Origin: Lachnospiraceae bacterium
GTDB lineage: Bacteria > Bacillota > Clostridia > Lachnospirales > Lachnospiraceae
Reading direction: 5' to 3'
NCBI GenBank assembly: GCA_017431345.1
Contig: JAFRLH010000091.1
Coordinates: 1 to 37,719 of the forward strand
DNA: 37,719 nt
This document shows, piece by piece, positions 15,316 to 22,808 of this stretch. The notes beneath the pieces are model-generated. The model was given only the letters and a program-made list of their open reading frames with translations. It was not told the origin of the DNA and did no database searches. Every line of letters starts with the position of its first letter. Within the stretch, counting starts at the first letter, position 1. The position numbers and the translations under genes were made by a program.

Positions 15316-15921
15316 ATGGATTTCACAAACATTAAGAACAATCTTGAGAATCTCGGCTACAAAGTGTCCTGCTTTGAGAACAAAGAGGACGCAGCGGACT
15401 ACATTGACGCGAACGTGGACGGCACGACCGTCGGCTTCGGCGGTTCCGCTACCCTGCATGAAATGGGGCTGTATGAAAAGCTGGCTTCCCACAATGAAGT
15501 CTATTGGCATCACGCGCTCCCCGAAGGCGTCGATCACATGACGATCAGGAACAAAGCAGCGGCCGCGAAGGTGTATTTCTCCTCCGTGAACGGCCTTGCA
15601 GAGACCGGAGAGATCATCAATATCGACGGCATGGGAAACCGCCTGGCGTCCATTTTCTTCGGCCATGAGAAAGTATATCTGGTGGTCGGCGCAAACAAGA
15701 TCGCGCCGGATTATGATGCCGCCCTCTGGCGCGCCAGGAATATTGCTTCCCCGAAGAACGCCCAGAGACTGGGCATGAAAACGCCCTGCGCCGTAAAAGG
15801 GGACAAATGTTATAACTGCAGCAGCCCTGACCGGATCTGCAGAGGCCTGTCCGTACACTGGCGCAATCTCATGGCATCCGATACGGAGATCGTGCTGATC
15901 AACGAAGAACTCGGATATTGA
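15316..15921 (+). CDS. LUD-domain protein (LutC/DUF162-like)
   Basis: A 201-aa soluble protein of the lactate-utilisation (LUD) family. Key segments are TTVGFGGSATLHEMGLYEKL, the acidic/aromatic HALPEGVDHM, VNGLAETGEIINIDGMGNRL and FGHEKVYLVVGANKIAP; the C-terminus carries a cysteine cluster, CAVKGDKCYNCSSPDRICRG. In LutABC the LUD subunits work with iron-sulfur proteins in lactate oxidation. Many Clostridia carry stand-alone copies with this cysteine-rich tail whose role is not established. No lutA or lutB lies nearby. GGAAGGAG before ATG 15316 fixes the start; the upstream part of the frame overlaps the promoter. Confidence 0.9.
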   Translation: MDFTNIKNNLENLGYKVSCFENKEDAADYIDANVDGTTVGFGGSATLHEMGLYEKLASHNEVYWHHALPEGVDHMTIRNKAAAAKVYFSSVNGLAETGEIINIDGMGNRLASIFFGHEKVYLVVGANKIAPDYDAALWRARNIASPKNAQRLGMKTPCAVKGDKCYNCSSPDRICRGLSVHWRNLMASDTEIVLINEELGY

Positions 15922-15991
15922 TCCGTTCAGACACAGAGGAACGAATATTACGGGCAGCGATCAAAGAGTGCCATTGTAAAGAGAAACAGAG

Positions 15992-16855
15992 ATGGAAAAC
16001 ATGGGACTGAATAAAAAGGCATTATTCAAATTTCTGTGTTCTGTTGTGCTTCTTGGACTGAACGGCATTATGGCCAGTCATATCGCCCTGACCAGTTATG
16101 AGATCGTTTTTCTCAGGAATCTGATTGGCCTTGTATTGCTTGCGGCCGTTTTCTTCGCGGGAAAAGGAAGAATTCATATAAAAGAGTACAGACGGGAAGT
16201 TATTTTCGTAGGTCTCTCCGGCATGGCAATGGGACTGAACTGGATGTTCCTGTTTGAAGCCTATAAGCATATAGGCGTCAGCCTGTCCTCCCTGCTGGTA
16301 TACTGCGCTCCCGTCACGGTAGCCATGCTGTCGCCGATCCTCTTTAAAGAGAAGCTTACCTTATTTAAAATCGCAGGATTTGTCATTGTATTTTCCGGCG
16401 TCGTCATGATCAACGGGGAAATCGCTGCGTCGGACGGCAGTATATGGGGAATGTTCTGCGGGATTATGTCCGCGGTTGCCTATTTCTGCATTATAGTATT
16501 TAATAAGCAGGCAAAGAATATCAGAGGCATGGAGAACGCGGTGGTCCAGCTGATCGGCTGCTTTATCGTGATCGCCGCTTTTTTGGGGGCCAGGCAGTTA
16601 TTCGTCATTCATATTCCGCCGGAAGCGTGGCCATGGATCCTCGAACTGGGCGTTGTCAATACGGGCGTGGCCTGCTACCTGTATTTCTCATCCCTCCCGG
16701 AGCTCCCTGTGCAGACCATATCAGCGTTCAGTTATGTAGAACCGTTGTCTGCAGTCTTCTTTGCGGCATTACTGCTGGGGGAGAAGATGACGGTCATACA
16801 GATCATAGGGGCTGTATGCATTATAGGAGGGGCGATGATCGCCCAGCGGACATAG
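15992..16855 (+). CDS. DMT/EamA-family transporter
   Basis: A 287-aa membrane protein with ten hydrophobic segments and the two EamA repeats of the drug/metabolite transporter superfamily. The first repeat contains NGIMASHIALTSYEIVFLRN and GLSGMAMGLNWMFLFEAYKH. The second contains TISAFSYVEPLSAVFFAALL and ends with LGEKMTVIQIIGAVCIIGGA. Family members export amino acids, nucleosides or metabolites; the substrate is unknown. It follows the LUD gene by 70 bases without a visible terminator and may be co-transcribed. The ribosome site is weak; ATG 16001 in frame is an alternative. Confidence 0.88.
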   Translation: MENMGLNKKALFKFLCSVVLLGLNGIMASHIALTSYEIVFLRNLIGLVLLAAVFFAGKGRIHIKEYRREVIFVGLSGMAMGLNWMFLFEAYKHIGVSLSSLLVYCAPVTVAMLSPILFKEKLTLFKIAGFVIVFSGVVMINGEIAASDGSIWGMFCGIMSAVAYFCIIVFNKQAKNIRGMENAVVQLIGCFIVIAAFLGARQLFVIHIPPEAWPWILELGVVNTGVACYLYFSSLPELPVQTISAFSYVEPLSAVFFAALLLGEKMTVIQIIGAVCIIGGAMIAQRT

Positions 16856-16889
16856 AAGACAGTTGCGAACACCGGGAACGGTTGCGAAT

Positions 16890-16922
16890 ATCGGGGGCAG
16901 TTCTGCAAGAACTGCCCCCGAT
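16890..16922 (+). terminator. Strong terminator after the DMT transporter
   Basis: A perfect 15-bp stem (16890-16904 with 16908-16922) around the three-base loop GCA, built on GGGGGCAG/CTGCCCCC. Only a short, mixed T-rich run follows, but the stem strength and position between two transcription units support termination. Confidence 0.8.
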
Positions 16923-16929
16923 GTTTCAC

Positions 16930-16986
16930 TTGACAGCCTCTGCTTTTTAAATTATAATTTTGTTAAATGAATTTATAAAATTATAA
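16930..16986 (+). promoter_or_regulatory. Promoter and large dyad of the ROK regulator gene
   Basis: TTGACA (16930-16935) and TATAAT (16953-16958) are 17 bases apart, a full consensus promoter. TTATAATTTT (16952-16961) and AAAATTATAA (16977-16986) are a perfect inverted repeat with 15 bases between. The left arm covers the -10 box, so a dimer bound here would block transcription. The likeliest ligand is the ROK protein itself. Confidence 0.78.
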
Positions 16987-17005
16987 GCAGGCAGGTGATA
17001 CAGGT

Positions 17006-18148
17006 ATGGCAAGTCGGATAACACCGGGACAGATCAAGCGGAACAATCGGAAACTGATCTATGATTATATCTATCAGAACAAACGGGTGTCGCAGCAGGA
17101 CATTGCCTACGCTCTGCGGCTCAGCCGTCCGACGGTAGCTGCCAGCCTGACGGAGATGGAGGAAGACGGCCTGGTCTTCCGGGACGGTCAGGTGGATTCC
17201 GACCAGATCGGGAGGAAGGCAGTGGCTTATACGATCGCGGATCAGCACCGGATCGCCATCGGCGTGGAACTGATGCGCAAGGTGGTGAAGATCATTGCGG
17301 TAACCCTTTACGGGGAAGTGATCATGCGGGAAGTGTACACGATCCTGTTTGAAAAGACGGAGAAATACTATAAAACGGTCTGTGATACGATCATGGAATT
17401 CATCACGAAAAATGATTTTCAGGATGAACAGATCCTGGGCGTGGGGTTTGCCATGCAGGGACTGGTGACCGCAGACGGGAAGAAGGTGCTCTACGGCGTT
17501 ATTCTGGACTGTACCGGCCTGACAACGGACGTTTTTGCGCGTTATCTGAAATACCCGTGTCTCTTTGTTCATGATCCGGAAGGGGCGGCGTTTTCAGAAC
17601 TCTGGGTCTCTCCGGAACTGAACGATGCGATCTATCTTTCCCTGAGCCGTCACCTGGGCGGCGCGCTGATCGCAGACCGTCAGGTCAGATCAGGAAAGCA
17701 CGGACACAATACGACTTTTGAACATATCCAGATGAAACCCCGCGGAAAACTGTGCTATTGCGGAAAACGGGGCTGTATGGAGACGCTGCTGTCCATGAAG
17801 GAACTTATGGGAGAACGGGAACCGGAGGATTTTTTCCGGGCTGTCCGCAGCGGTGAAGCGGAAGAGGCAGCGCAGTGGGCGGAATATCTGCAGAATCTCG
17901 GCCGTCTGATCTCTATCATCCATCTTGTGAATGATGTGGATATCATTCTCGGGGGACATCTTTCCGCTTATCTGCTCCCCGAGGATGTGGAAGTGCTTTA
18001 CCGCGAAGTGAACCAGCTGGTTCCTTTTGAAGAGAAGAATGATTACCTGCTGATCAGCAAAATGCCCCGGCACAGCATCACTGTGGGCGCAGCCCTTCCT
18101 TTTGTCCGGGAATTTCTGGACCATGTGGGGCACGAGGCAGGAATGTAA
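17006..18148 (+). CDS. ROK-family transcriptional regulator (NagC/XylR type)
   Basis: A 380-aa regulator. Residues about 8-65 form a winged helix (VSQQDIAYALRLSRPTVAAS). The remainder is a ROK sugar-kinase-like domain with a zinc site: His240 and the cluster CYCGKRGCMET (Cys250, Cys252, Cys257). The kinase catalytic Asn-Asp pair is replaced by HDPEGAAFSE, so it probably senses rather than phosphorylates a sugar. ROK regulators repress sugar operons and release DNA on ligand binding. It lies at the front of the polyol locus and has a large dyad over its own -10 box, so autoregulation plus control of the operon at 20694 is likely. Confidence 0.9.
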   Translation: MASRITPGQIKRNNRKLIYDYIYQNKRVSQQDIAYALRLSRPTVAASLTEMEEDGLVFRDGQVDSDQIGRKAVAYTIADQHRIAIGVELMRKVVKIIAVTLYGEVIMREVYTILFEKTEKYYKTVCDTIMEFITKNDFQDEQILGVGFAMQGLVTADGKKVLYGVILDCTGLTTDVFARYLKYPCLFVHDPEGAAFSELWVSPELNDAIYLSLSRHLGGALIADRQVRSGKHGHNTTFEHIQMKPRGKLCYCGKRGCMETLLSMKELMGEREPEDFFRAVRSGEAEEAAQWAEYLQNLGRLISIIHLVNDVDIILGGHLSAYLLPEDVEVLYREVNQLVPFEEKNDYLLISKMPRHSITVGAALPFVREFLDHVGHEAGM

Positions 18149-18167
18149 AAATAAGGATCCGAACGAT

Positions 18168-18197
18168 AAAGCCGTGGGAGATGACCGCGGCTTTTTT
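18168..18197 (+). terminator. Terminator of the ROK gene
   Basis: AAAGCCGTGG (18168-18177) pairs with CCGCGGCTTT (18185-18194) with one wobble and runs into six T. Its end overlaps the stop codon of the convergent AraC gene (18196-18198). Confidence 0.85.
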
Positions 18198-19071
18198 AGT
18201 GCTTTGCCCGGCGGGTCCGGTATTCTCTTGCGGAACAGCCCATGGACCGGCGGAAGGCGGCGGAAAAGTGTTCGATGGAGGAGAAGCCGAGCAGTTCGCT
18301 GATGGCGGTGACGGAAAGATCGGTCTTCTCCAGATAATGACAGGCAGCCGCCATTCTGGCTTCTGTCCTTTTTTGTGAGAAGGTCTTCCCGAAATATTCC
18401 CGCAGCAGACGCTGGGTCTGCCGGGGGCTCAGGTGCAGGGAAGCCGCCAGATCTTCCAGTGTCAAATCTGCGTAGTGATAAAAAAAAGCATCCTCGATCA
18501 GCGGCATCCGTCCGGAGACGTTCTGTTCCTCCGGGCGGTTTTTTTCCGCTGCAGTCATAGATTCCTGCTGATACATCCGGGTCAGGATGATGACGATCCG
18601 GCGCAGGAGCACCTCCATCATCTCGTATTTTCCAGGCCGGATCTGCCGGTTCTCTTCGAGGAGTTCCTTCAGCAGAGGGGCAGCGCGGCCGTTATCCGGT
18701 TCCATCCAGAAGAGGGTATCCGGAAAGATGGACAAGCCGGAAAAATCCTCCCGGGAGCGGCGCATACAGTTGAGATAGAGGCAGTACTCAATTACTGGAT
18801 CTTCCGGATCGCTATACTGGGCATGAACGATTCCCGGCCCGGTGATATAGAGCAGATCCGGCACCACGGGATAGGTCATACCGTCGATGATGACGGAGCC
18901 GGTTCCCGCCGCAGTATAATGGATCTCATAGCTGACATTGGAATGCCGGTGGGCGGCAATGACCGGGTTCAGCTGTTCCAGTCTTATGTGGACGGGAACG
19001 ATGTCCAGGCAGCCGAGCGAAATGGTATCCCGGAACGTATATGTTTCCATGATTTTTTTGGATGGATCCAT
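18196..19071 (-). CDS. AraC-family transcriptional regulator
   Basis: A 291-aa protein. The N-terminal half is a cupin-like sensing domain (HRHSNVSYEIHYTAAGTGSV, then YITGPGIVHAQY). The C-terminal 100 residues are the paired AraC helix-turn-helix: LEDLAASLHLSPRQTQRLLR, then VTAISELLGFSSIEHFSAAF. It should bind a sugar or polyol and activate nearby genes. I choose ATG 19071, with AGGAGGAG seven bases upstream; the longer open frame to 19446 overlaps the divergent dehydrogenase gene. It faces the zinc dehydrogenase at 19304 across 232 bases, so that gene is the first candidate target. Confidence 0.9.
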   Translation of the reverse strand: MDPSKKIMETYTFRDTISLGCLDIVPVHIRLEQLNPVIAAHRHSNVSYEIHYTAAGTGSVIIDGMTYPVVPDLLYITGPGIVHAQYSDPEDPVIEYCLYLNCMRRSREDFSGLSIFPDTLFWMEPDNGRAAPLLKELLEENRQIRPGKYEMMEVLLRRIVIILTRMYQQESMTAAEKNRPEEQNVSGRMPLIEDAFFYHYADLTLEDLAASLHLSPRQTQRLLREYFGKTFSQKRTEARMAAACHYLEKTDLSVTAISELLGFSSIEHFSAAFRRSMGCSAREYRTRRAKH

Positions 19072-19303
19072 CAGCTTTCTCCTCCTGAATGCCGAAAGGG
19101 CAGGGCAGGTTTTAAGATCGTTCTGCCGGCTTCCTTCAGGCGGGATGCAGTTTACGGATCCATTATAGCAGAACTGCGGAAGGATGACATAAAAGTTTCG
19201 CAAAAGCGACATTGATTTCAGAGGATAGTCATTATTCTGTCTAATAAACCGCGAAAAGGTCGTATAAGATTGCAGTATCAGAATGAACAGAGGAGGGAAT
19301 CCG

Positions 19304-20365
19304 ATGTATGCGAAAATGATAGGAGCAGTGCTCCCGGGAAACAGTACGGTGGAACTGAAGGAATTTGATATCCCGAAGCCGGGATACGGGCAGGTGGTGG
19401 TCAAGGCAAAGGCTTCCACGATCTGCGGGTCGGATATTCGCGCCATCTACCGCGCCCACGTGGGGAAAGGCCCGGAAGGCTACCAGCCGGGGACGATCGC
19501 CGGTCATGAACCCTGCGGCGTGATCGTGGAAGAAGGGGAAGGCCTGAAGCGGTTTAAAAAGGGAGACCGCGTGATCGTCTATCACATTTCCGGCTGCGGC
19601 GTCTGCTATGACTGCCGGAGAGGATATTACATTTCCTGCAAGAGCCCCTTCCGTGCAGCATACGGATGGCAGCGCAACGGCGGAATGGCACCCTATATTC
19701 TCTGTGACGAGAAGGATCTGATCGCGCTGCCGGATGAGCTCTCCTATGAGGACGGCGCTCAGGTAGCCTGTGGTTTCGGCACTTGTTATGAAGCATTGAT
19801 GAAGATCGGCATTTCAGGGAATGACCGCGTGCTGGTGATGGGCCTCGGTCCGGTAGGACTGGCCACCCTGATGCTTGCCAAAGCAATGGGCTGTGATATG
19901 ACCATCGGCTGCGACATCAGCGAGGACAGAATGCAGCTGGCTAAGGAACTGGGATTGGCAGACTATATTTTTAATTCCATGGATCCGGCAGCCTGCGAAG
20001 CTTCCATCATGGAGGTGACACAGGGATTCGGCTGTGAGAAGACCATTGACTGTTCTGCCAACAACGGTGCCCGCGCTATGGCGATCCGCTGCACCAGGGA
20101 ATGGGGCAAGATGGCAATGGTAGGCGAAGGCAATGATGTGACATTCAATCCGTCCCCGGATCTGATGCACGGCCAGAAGCAGATCCACGGCAGCTGGGTC
20201 ACTTCTCTTTGGAGAATGGAGGAGCTGGTGGAGCATCTGGTGAGATGGGGGATCCATCCCGACCGGCTGATCACACATCGTTTTGAACTGAAGGATGTCA
20301 GCAAAGCTTACGCGCTGATGGCGTCCGGACAGTGCGGAAAAGTAGCCGTGATCTATCCGGACTAA
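19304..20365 (+). CDS. Zinc-dependent alcohol/polyol dehydrogenase (MDR family)
   Basis: A 353-aa medium-chain dehydrogenase. Catalytic zinc ligands are Cys41, His68 and Glu69 (TICGSD, AGHEPCG). The structural zinc site is Cys98, Cys101, Cys104 and Cys112 (CGVCYDCRRGYYISC). The Rossmann motif GLGPVG (about 185-190) binds NAD(P). The family oxidises polyols, threonine or other secondary alcohols to ketones. AGGAGGG six bases before ATG 19304 fixes the start. It is a single gene between the AraC gene and a terminator, apart from the main operon, so it can be induced separately by the AraC protein. Confidence 0.9.
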   Translation: MYAKMIGAVLPGNSTVELKEFDIPKPGYGQVVVKAKASTICGSDIRAIYRAHVGKGPEGYQPGTIAGHEPCGVIVEEGEGLKRFKKGDRVIVYHISGCGVCYDCRRGYYISCKSPFRAAYGWQRNGGMAPYILCDEKDLIALPDELSYEDGAQVACGFGTCYEALMKIGISGNDRVLVMGLGPVGLATLMLAKAMGCDMTIGCDISEDRMQLAKELGLADYIFNSMDPAACEASIMEVTQGFGCEKTIDCSANNGARAMAIRCTREWGKMAMVGEGNDVTFNPSPDLMHGQKQIHGSWVTSLWRMEELVEHLVRWGIHPDRLITHRFELKDVSKAYALMASGQCGKVAVIYPD

Positions 20366-20420
20366 ACACAGGAGTGCCGGAAAAGGGAAGAGAAAGCGAC
20401 GAAAACAGCAGTTAATTTAT

Positions 20421-20480
20421 GCGGAGATTATTCTGACGATTGCAGATCGTGCGTCAGAATTGTCTCCGCTTCTTCTTTTA
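20421..20480 (+). terminator. Terminator after the first zinc dehydrogenase
   Basis: GCGGAGA...TTCTGACG (20421-20438) pairs with CGTCAGAA...TCTCCGC (20452-20469), with a small internal mismatch. A CTTCTTCTTTTA run follows. It isolates the dehydrogenase gene from the operon that starts at 20694. Confidence 0.88.
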
Positions 20481-20511
20481 TGACAGTGAGATAATCTGTA
20501 TTTCGGCTGTT

Positions 20512-20625
20512 TTTGTGCACAAACAGAGATCGTTATAAAAATAACAGTAAAAAAGTTACAAAATCCTGTTGACAAAACAGAAATTCGCGTGTATTATGAA
20601 AACACAATTAGTAAAGTTATTTTAC
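20512..20625 (+). promoter_or_regulatory. Promoter and operator candidates of the polyol operon
   Basis: TTGACA (20569-20574) and TATTAT (20592-20597), 17 bases apart, form a strong sigma-A promoter. Around it lie TTTGTGCACAAA (20512-20523, a perfect palindrome), GTAA-N5-TTAC (20547-20559, just upstream of -35) and GTAAA-GTTAT-TTTAC (20611-20625, just downstream of the start). The two GTAA...TTAC dyads are similar in sequence and bracket the promoter, as expected for repressor looping or blocking. Confidence 0.65.
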
Positions 20626-20693
20626 AGAATTAAATTATAAAAATAAATAGATAAATGGATTACGTCCATCGACGAAAAAACAGGAGGTTGAAA

Positions 20694-21470
20694 ATGGGTA
20701 TTGTTGAGAAAATGAGACTTGACGGCAAGAAGGGTTTTGTCACCGGCGCTGCCCGGGGGATCGGCAAATGCACGGCAACGGCTTTTGCGGAAGCCGGCGC
20801 AGATGTAGCGATCGTAGATCTGGATCTCGCAACAGCGGAAGAGACTGCGAAGGAGATCGCGGAAGCGACCGGACGCAAAGTGATCGCCATCAAGTGCGAC
20901 GTGACCAGTGAAGAGGATGTACAGGCCATGGTGGATACCGTGGTAAAGGAACTCGGCGGCCTGGATTTCTGCCATGCCAACGCCGGCATCTGCATCAACG
21001 TTCCGGCAGATGAGATGAGCTACGGACAGTGGAAGAAGAATATGGATGTCAACCTCAACAGCGTATTTCTGACAGATACCATCGCCGGAAAGTACATGCT
21101 GGCGAACGGCGGCGGCTCCATCATCAACACCGCTTCCATGTCAGCGCACATTGTAAATGTCCCTCAGCCCCAGTGTGCATACAACGCTTCCAAAGCCGGT
21201 GTGATCCAGCTGACCAAATCCCTGGCGATCGAGTGGGCGAAGCGCGGCGTGCGTGTGAACTCCATCAGCCCGGGATATATCGGGACAGACCTGACCCTGT
21301 CTTCCCCGACGCTGCAGCCGCTGATCGCGCAGTGGAACGCCATGGCTCCCATGGGCAGGCTTGGAAAGCCTGAAGAACTGGAATCCATCTGCGTCTACCT
21401 GGCAGGCGACACCTCTACATTCACAACCGGTTCAGATTTCATCCTGGACGGCGCATTCACCTGTTTCTGA
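20694..21470 (+). CDS. Short-chain dehydrogenase/reductase (SDR)
   Basis: A 258-aa classical SDR. The cofactor motif TGAARGIG (17-24), NAG (96-98), the catalytic Ser around TASMS (148-150), Tyr163 and Lys167 (YNASK) are all present. Asp42 after the second strand (VAIVDLD) favours NAD over NADP. Relatives oxidise sugar alcohols or sugar acids. The start at ATG 20694 has AGGAGG six bases upstream. It is the first gene of the eight-gene operon and precedes the ABC transporter, so it probably acts on the imported substrate or its product. Confidence 0.9.
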   Translation: MGIVEKMRLDGKKGFVTGAARGIGKCTATAFAEAGADVAIVDLDLATAEETAKEIAEATGRKVIAIKCDVTSEEDVQAMVDTVVKELGGLDFCHANAGICINVPADEMSYGQWKKNMDVNLNSVFLTDTIAGKYMLANGGGSIINTASMSAHIVNVPQPQCAYNASKAGVIQLTKSLAIEWAKRGVRVNSISPGYIGTDLTLSSPTLQPLIAQWNAMAPMGRLGKPEELESICVYLAGDTSTFTTGSDFILDGAFTCF

Positions 21471-21542
21471 TCAAAGCGGGAACTTCGTCTCCCGATCGGA
21501 GACGTTCATCCAATAAAAACAAATATCAAAGGAGATACCACC

Positions 21543-22646
21543 ATGAAAAAAAGATTCTTTGCACTGGCACTGGCTGTAATTCTTGCGATGGGCACCCTGG
21601 CAGGATGCGGCAGTTCTTCAGGCGGCGCAGCCGAGACTACGGCAGCTGCTGAAGAAGCAGGCGAAACCGCTGCAGCAGAAGCTGCGGAAGATACCGGATC
21701 GGTTGAAGGCGTGCAGGCAAGCCCTGAGTTCTACGCGAAGGCAGATCTGTCCGTTCTGTCCGGCAAGAAGATCGGCATCACCATTCAGTCTCTGCAGAAT
21801 GCCTACTGGGCCGGCGTTATGACCGCCCTACAGGAAGTCCTGGAAGCCAACGGCGCAGAAGTTACCATCGTTGCCTGCGACGACTCCTCTGCAACACAGA
21901 TCGGACAGGTAGAGAACTTCATCTCTTCCGGATGCGACCTGATCATGATCCATCCCTCTGATGCGGCGGCTGTAGAAGATGCTGCAAAGGAAGCCAGAGA
22001 TAAAGGCATCAAGGTCATGTGCTGGGATGATCCCATGACCAACACCGACGGCAACTGGATCCTGAACAACACTGATCTCGGCATCGCCATCGGCGAGCTG
22101 GCCGGCGCTTTCATCAACGAGCATTTCAGCGAGGACAACAAGGCTCAGGTCACCGTGATCGGCTATCCGCAGACCACCATCCTTCTGGAGCGTGAAGAAG
22201 GTATCATGCAGGGTATGGAAAATGTTGCTGCCGGCAAGTATGAAGTCGTAGCAAACCAGGCCGCTATCGATGCCAATGCTGCACAGACCGCTATGGAGAC
22301 CATCCTTCAGCGCTATCCTGACTGTAAAGTCGTTGCCGGAATCGGTGCCGGCGCCATGATCGGTGCGGATGAAGCTCTGCAGATCCAGACCGGCGGAAAT
22401 ATCCCTGAGGATATGGGCGTGTTCACGACTGACGTTACCAAGCAGCAGCTCGAGCAGCTGGCAGATCCGACCTATCCCGCAAAGGGCATCATCGGATTTG
22501 AAGGCTCTGATGAAGATACCGCAACATCCTGCGCTTCCATGTTCGCCCTGATCCTGAGCGATGCACTGGATGCCCAGAACGTATTCCGCGGCGTTGCCCC
22601 CATCACGGATGAGAACGTAAAAGATATCCAGGGCGGCATGAAGTAA
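21543..22646 (+). CDS. Sugar ABC transporter substrate-binding lipoprotein (RbsB-like)
   Basis: A 367-aa exported lipoprotein. The signal peptide ends at LAGC (Cys22). A Glu/Ala/Thr-rich linker (about 29-55) follows. The rest is a type 1 periplasmic-binding-protein domain: KKIGITIQSLQNAYWAGVMT, DLIMIHPSDAAAVEDAAKEA, VMCWDDPMTNTDGNWILNND-type segment and VVAGIGAGAMIGADEAL. It captures a sugar or polyol outside the cell for the RbsA/RbsC-like pair behind it. Which carbohydrate is bound cannot be read from the sequence. Confidence 0.92.
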   Translation: MKKRFFALALAVILAMGTLAGCGSSSGGAAETTAAAEEAGETAAAEAAEDTGSVEGVQASPEFYAKADLSVLSGKKIGITIQSLQNAYWAGVMTALQEVLEANGAEVTIVACDDSSATQIGQVENFISSGCDLIMIHPSDAAAVEDAAKEARDKGIKVMCWDDPMTNTDGNWILNNTDLGIAIGELAGAFINEHFSEDNKAQVTVIGYPQTTILLEREEGIMQGMENVAAGKYEVVANQAAIDANAAQTAMETILQRYPDCKVVAGIGAGAMIGADEALQIQTGGNIPEDMGVFTTDVTKQQLEQLADPTYPAKGIIGFEGSDEDTATSCASMFALILSDALDAQNVFRGVAPITDENVKDIQGGMK

Positions 22647-22707
22647 AGAACCGGAACGCTCTTTAAGAGAAACGGGAAAACGAAAGCACAGTAAAAAGTG
22701 AAAACCG

Positions 22708-22745
22708 GAAACCGCGTGATGTCAGAACCGATCTTGCGCGGTTTC
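22708..22745 (+). other. Intra-operon hairpin between binding protein and ATPase genes
   Basis: GAAACCGCG (22708-22716) and CGCGGTTTC (22737-22745) are a perfect inverted repeat with a 20-base loop, without a T-tract. It may protect the 3' end of the binding-protein message or set the expression ratio. Confidence 0.6.
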
Positions 22746-22808
22746 TCAGACTTAAAAGACCGGGAGCCGCACGGAAGGATCCCGGAGGATCATACGAGGA
22801 GGAACGGT

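Noticed and set aside
19072-19446. N-terminal extension of the AraC protein at 18196
   Set aside because: It would overlap the divergent dehydrogenase start, and an excellent AGGAGGAG site precedes ATG 19071.
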